A stretch of DNA of 6,436 nucleotides, taken from NCBI GenBank assembly GCA_003131985.1, contig PKWH01000088.1, forward strand, positions 8,999-15,434, written 5' to 3'. Position 1 is the first letter of the stretch. Each line of letters starts with the position of its first letter. The stretch is from Acidobacteriota bacterium. Its GTDB lineage: Bacteria > Acidobacteriota > Terriglobia > Acidiferrales > UBA7541. Of the stretch, positions 6,021 through 6,436 are shown in pieces. Below the pieces are notes generated by a model. It was given only the letters and a program-made list of their open reading frames with translations. It was not told the origin of the DNA and made no database searches. Both the position numbers and the translations under genes were made by a program.

Positions 6021-6320
6021 CTAGCGCTTCTTCCGCTTGTGAGCCTTTTTCTTTGGAGTCTTCTTTGCTTTCGATTTGCTTTTCGATTTCGCTTTCTTCT
6101 TAGGAGCAGCTTTCTTCGGCCGCTTAGCTTTCGCAGCCGGTGCGGGCTTGCGGGGGGAAGGAGCCGGAGAAGTCTCGGGAGCCTCGTCGTCTTCTTCGAT
6201 AACGACCTCCTCAATTTCTAACGTACCTTCATGGGGTTGTTCGGCCCCTTCCTCGCCCTCCTCTTCTTCGTAGCGGGGCAGTTCGTCATCGTCCTCATCA
6301 TGCATTTTGGCGTGAAACAT
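6021..6320 (-). CDS. Charge-segregated small protein with acidic N-half and lysine-rich histone-H1-like tail
   Basis: The product is 99 residues of very low complexity. Residues 1-50 hold 23 Asp/Glu (DEDDDE at 8-13, EEEE at 18-21, EEDDE at 42-46). A Pro/Ala/Ser hinge covers about 51-63. Of residues 58-99, 23 of 42 are Lys or Arg, in KKAAPKKKAKSK-type repeats that recall the C-terminal tails of histone H1 and bacterial H1-like proteins. It is probably disordered; the tail could bind DNA or RNA, with the acidic half acting as an autoinhibitor or nucleic-acid mimic (inference). There is no signal peptide or membrane segment. ATG 6320 is chosen because GGAGGG lies just upstream and a strong promoter precedes it. 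The frame is open further upstream to the window edge (a TTG lies at 6401), but that start would fall on the -35 box. It is monocistronic or loosely linked to the kinase gene 250 nt downstream. Confidence 0.78.
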   Translation of the reverse strand: MFHAKMHDEDDDELPRYEEEEGEEGAEQPHEGTLEIEEVVIEEDDEAPETSPAPSPRKPAPAAKAKRPKKAAPKKKAKSKSKSKAKKTPKKKAHKRKKR

Positions 6321-6324
6321 GCGA

Positions 6325-6330
6325 CCCTCC
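6325..6330 (-). promoter_or_regulatory. Shine-Dalgarno sequence of the charge-segregated protein gene
   Basis: GGAGGG on the minus strand is separated from ATG 6320 by four bases. This strong site decides the start against the in-frame TTG further upstream. Confidence 0.75.
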
Positions 6331-6371
6331 GTGAGTCTCGGGATCCGAAACCGATTATTAGTCCCTCGCCG

Positions 6372-6401
6372 CTTATAAACGTAGAGTCGGAACTTTGTCA
6401 A
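6372..6401 (-). promoter_or_regulatory. Predicted sigma-70 promoter of the charge-segregated protein gene
   Basis: On the minus strand a perfect -35 box TTGACA (6401-6396) is followed after 18 nt by TATAAG (6377-6372), five of six matches to the -10 consensus. Transcription would start near 6365, leaving a leader of about 45 nt that contains the Shine-Dalgarno sequence. This is the best promoter in the window, and its strength suggests an abundantly made protein. Confidence 0.65.
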
Positions 6402-6415
6402 GCCGCAAGGCTTGA
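6398..6415. repeat. Perfect inverted repeat overlapping the -35 box
   Basis: TCAAGCC (6398-6404) and GGCTTGA (6409-6415) are perfect complements around GCAA. The left arm includes four of the six bases of the -35 hexamer. The position fits an operator bound by a dimeric repressor. As RNA it would be a 7-bp hairpin, but neither strand has a T tract after it, so a terminator for the gene beyond the window edge is less likely. Confidence 0.45.
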
Positions 6416-6436
6416 AATTATGCTTATTAAAAAAGG

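Noticed and set aside
5879..6214. Minus-strand 111-codon frame overlapping the charged-protein gene
   Set aside because: Its Arg/Leu-rich N-terminal half is the frame-shifted reading of the lysine-rich repeats and it has no ribosome-binding site. Only its last part is kept, as a possible remnant.

Overview
The window (6436 bases, moderately GC-rich) looks like chromosomal DNA of a free-living heterotrophic bacterium. The style of the acyltransferase, the small gene placed inside its operon and the neighbouring HipA-like kinase/DUF3037 pair remind me of Acidobacteriota (Terriglobia-like soil bacteria). That is an impression from memory, not something the sequence proves. There are no tRNA or rRNA genes, no transposase, no CRISPR array and no phage gene.

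Positions 1-2802, plus strand: part of a 2-oxoacid dehydrogenase operon. In order it holds the 3' end of an upstream gene (probably E1 alpha), the complete E1 beta subunit, an 83-residue small protein of unknown function, and the complete E2 lipoyl acyltransferase. The genes are tightly packed (1, 18 and 24 nt between them) and the last three have a Shine-Dalgarno sequence, so they should be co-transcribed. E1 alpha/beta decarboxylates a 2-oxoacid with thiamine diphosphate and passes the acyl group to the lipoyl arm of E2, which makes acyl-CoA. The substrate (pyruvate, 2-oxoglutarate or branched-chain oxoacids) cannot be settled from this sequence. E3 is not in the window. A 107-nt spacer with two overlapping hairpins closes the operon.

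Positions 2910-4073, plus strand: a DAO-type FAD-dependent oxidoreductase. It faces two minus-strand genes and their stop codons are 31 nt apart.

Positions 5770-4105, minus strand: a HipA-like kinase followed after 31 nt by a DUF3037 protein. The kinase keeps all the catalytic positions I can map, but no HipB-like DNA-binding antitoxin is present, so this is not a classical HipBA toxin-antitoxin locus. It is the least understood system in the window.

Positions 6436-6021, minus strand: a 99-residue protein with extreme charge segregation, an acidic N-terminal half and a lysine-rich histone-H1-like tail. It has a good Shine-Dalgarno sequence and a strong predicted sigma-70 promoter whose -35 box lies in a perfect inverted repeat. 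The 250 nt between this gene and the kinase gene holds no convincing gene, only a possible decayed coding remnant and a weak candidate promoter for the kinase.
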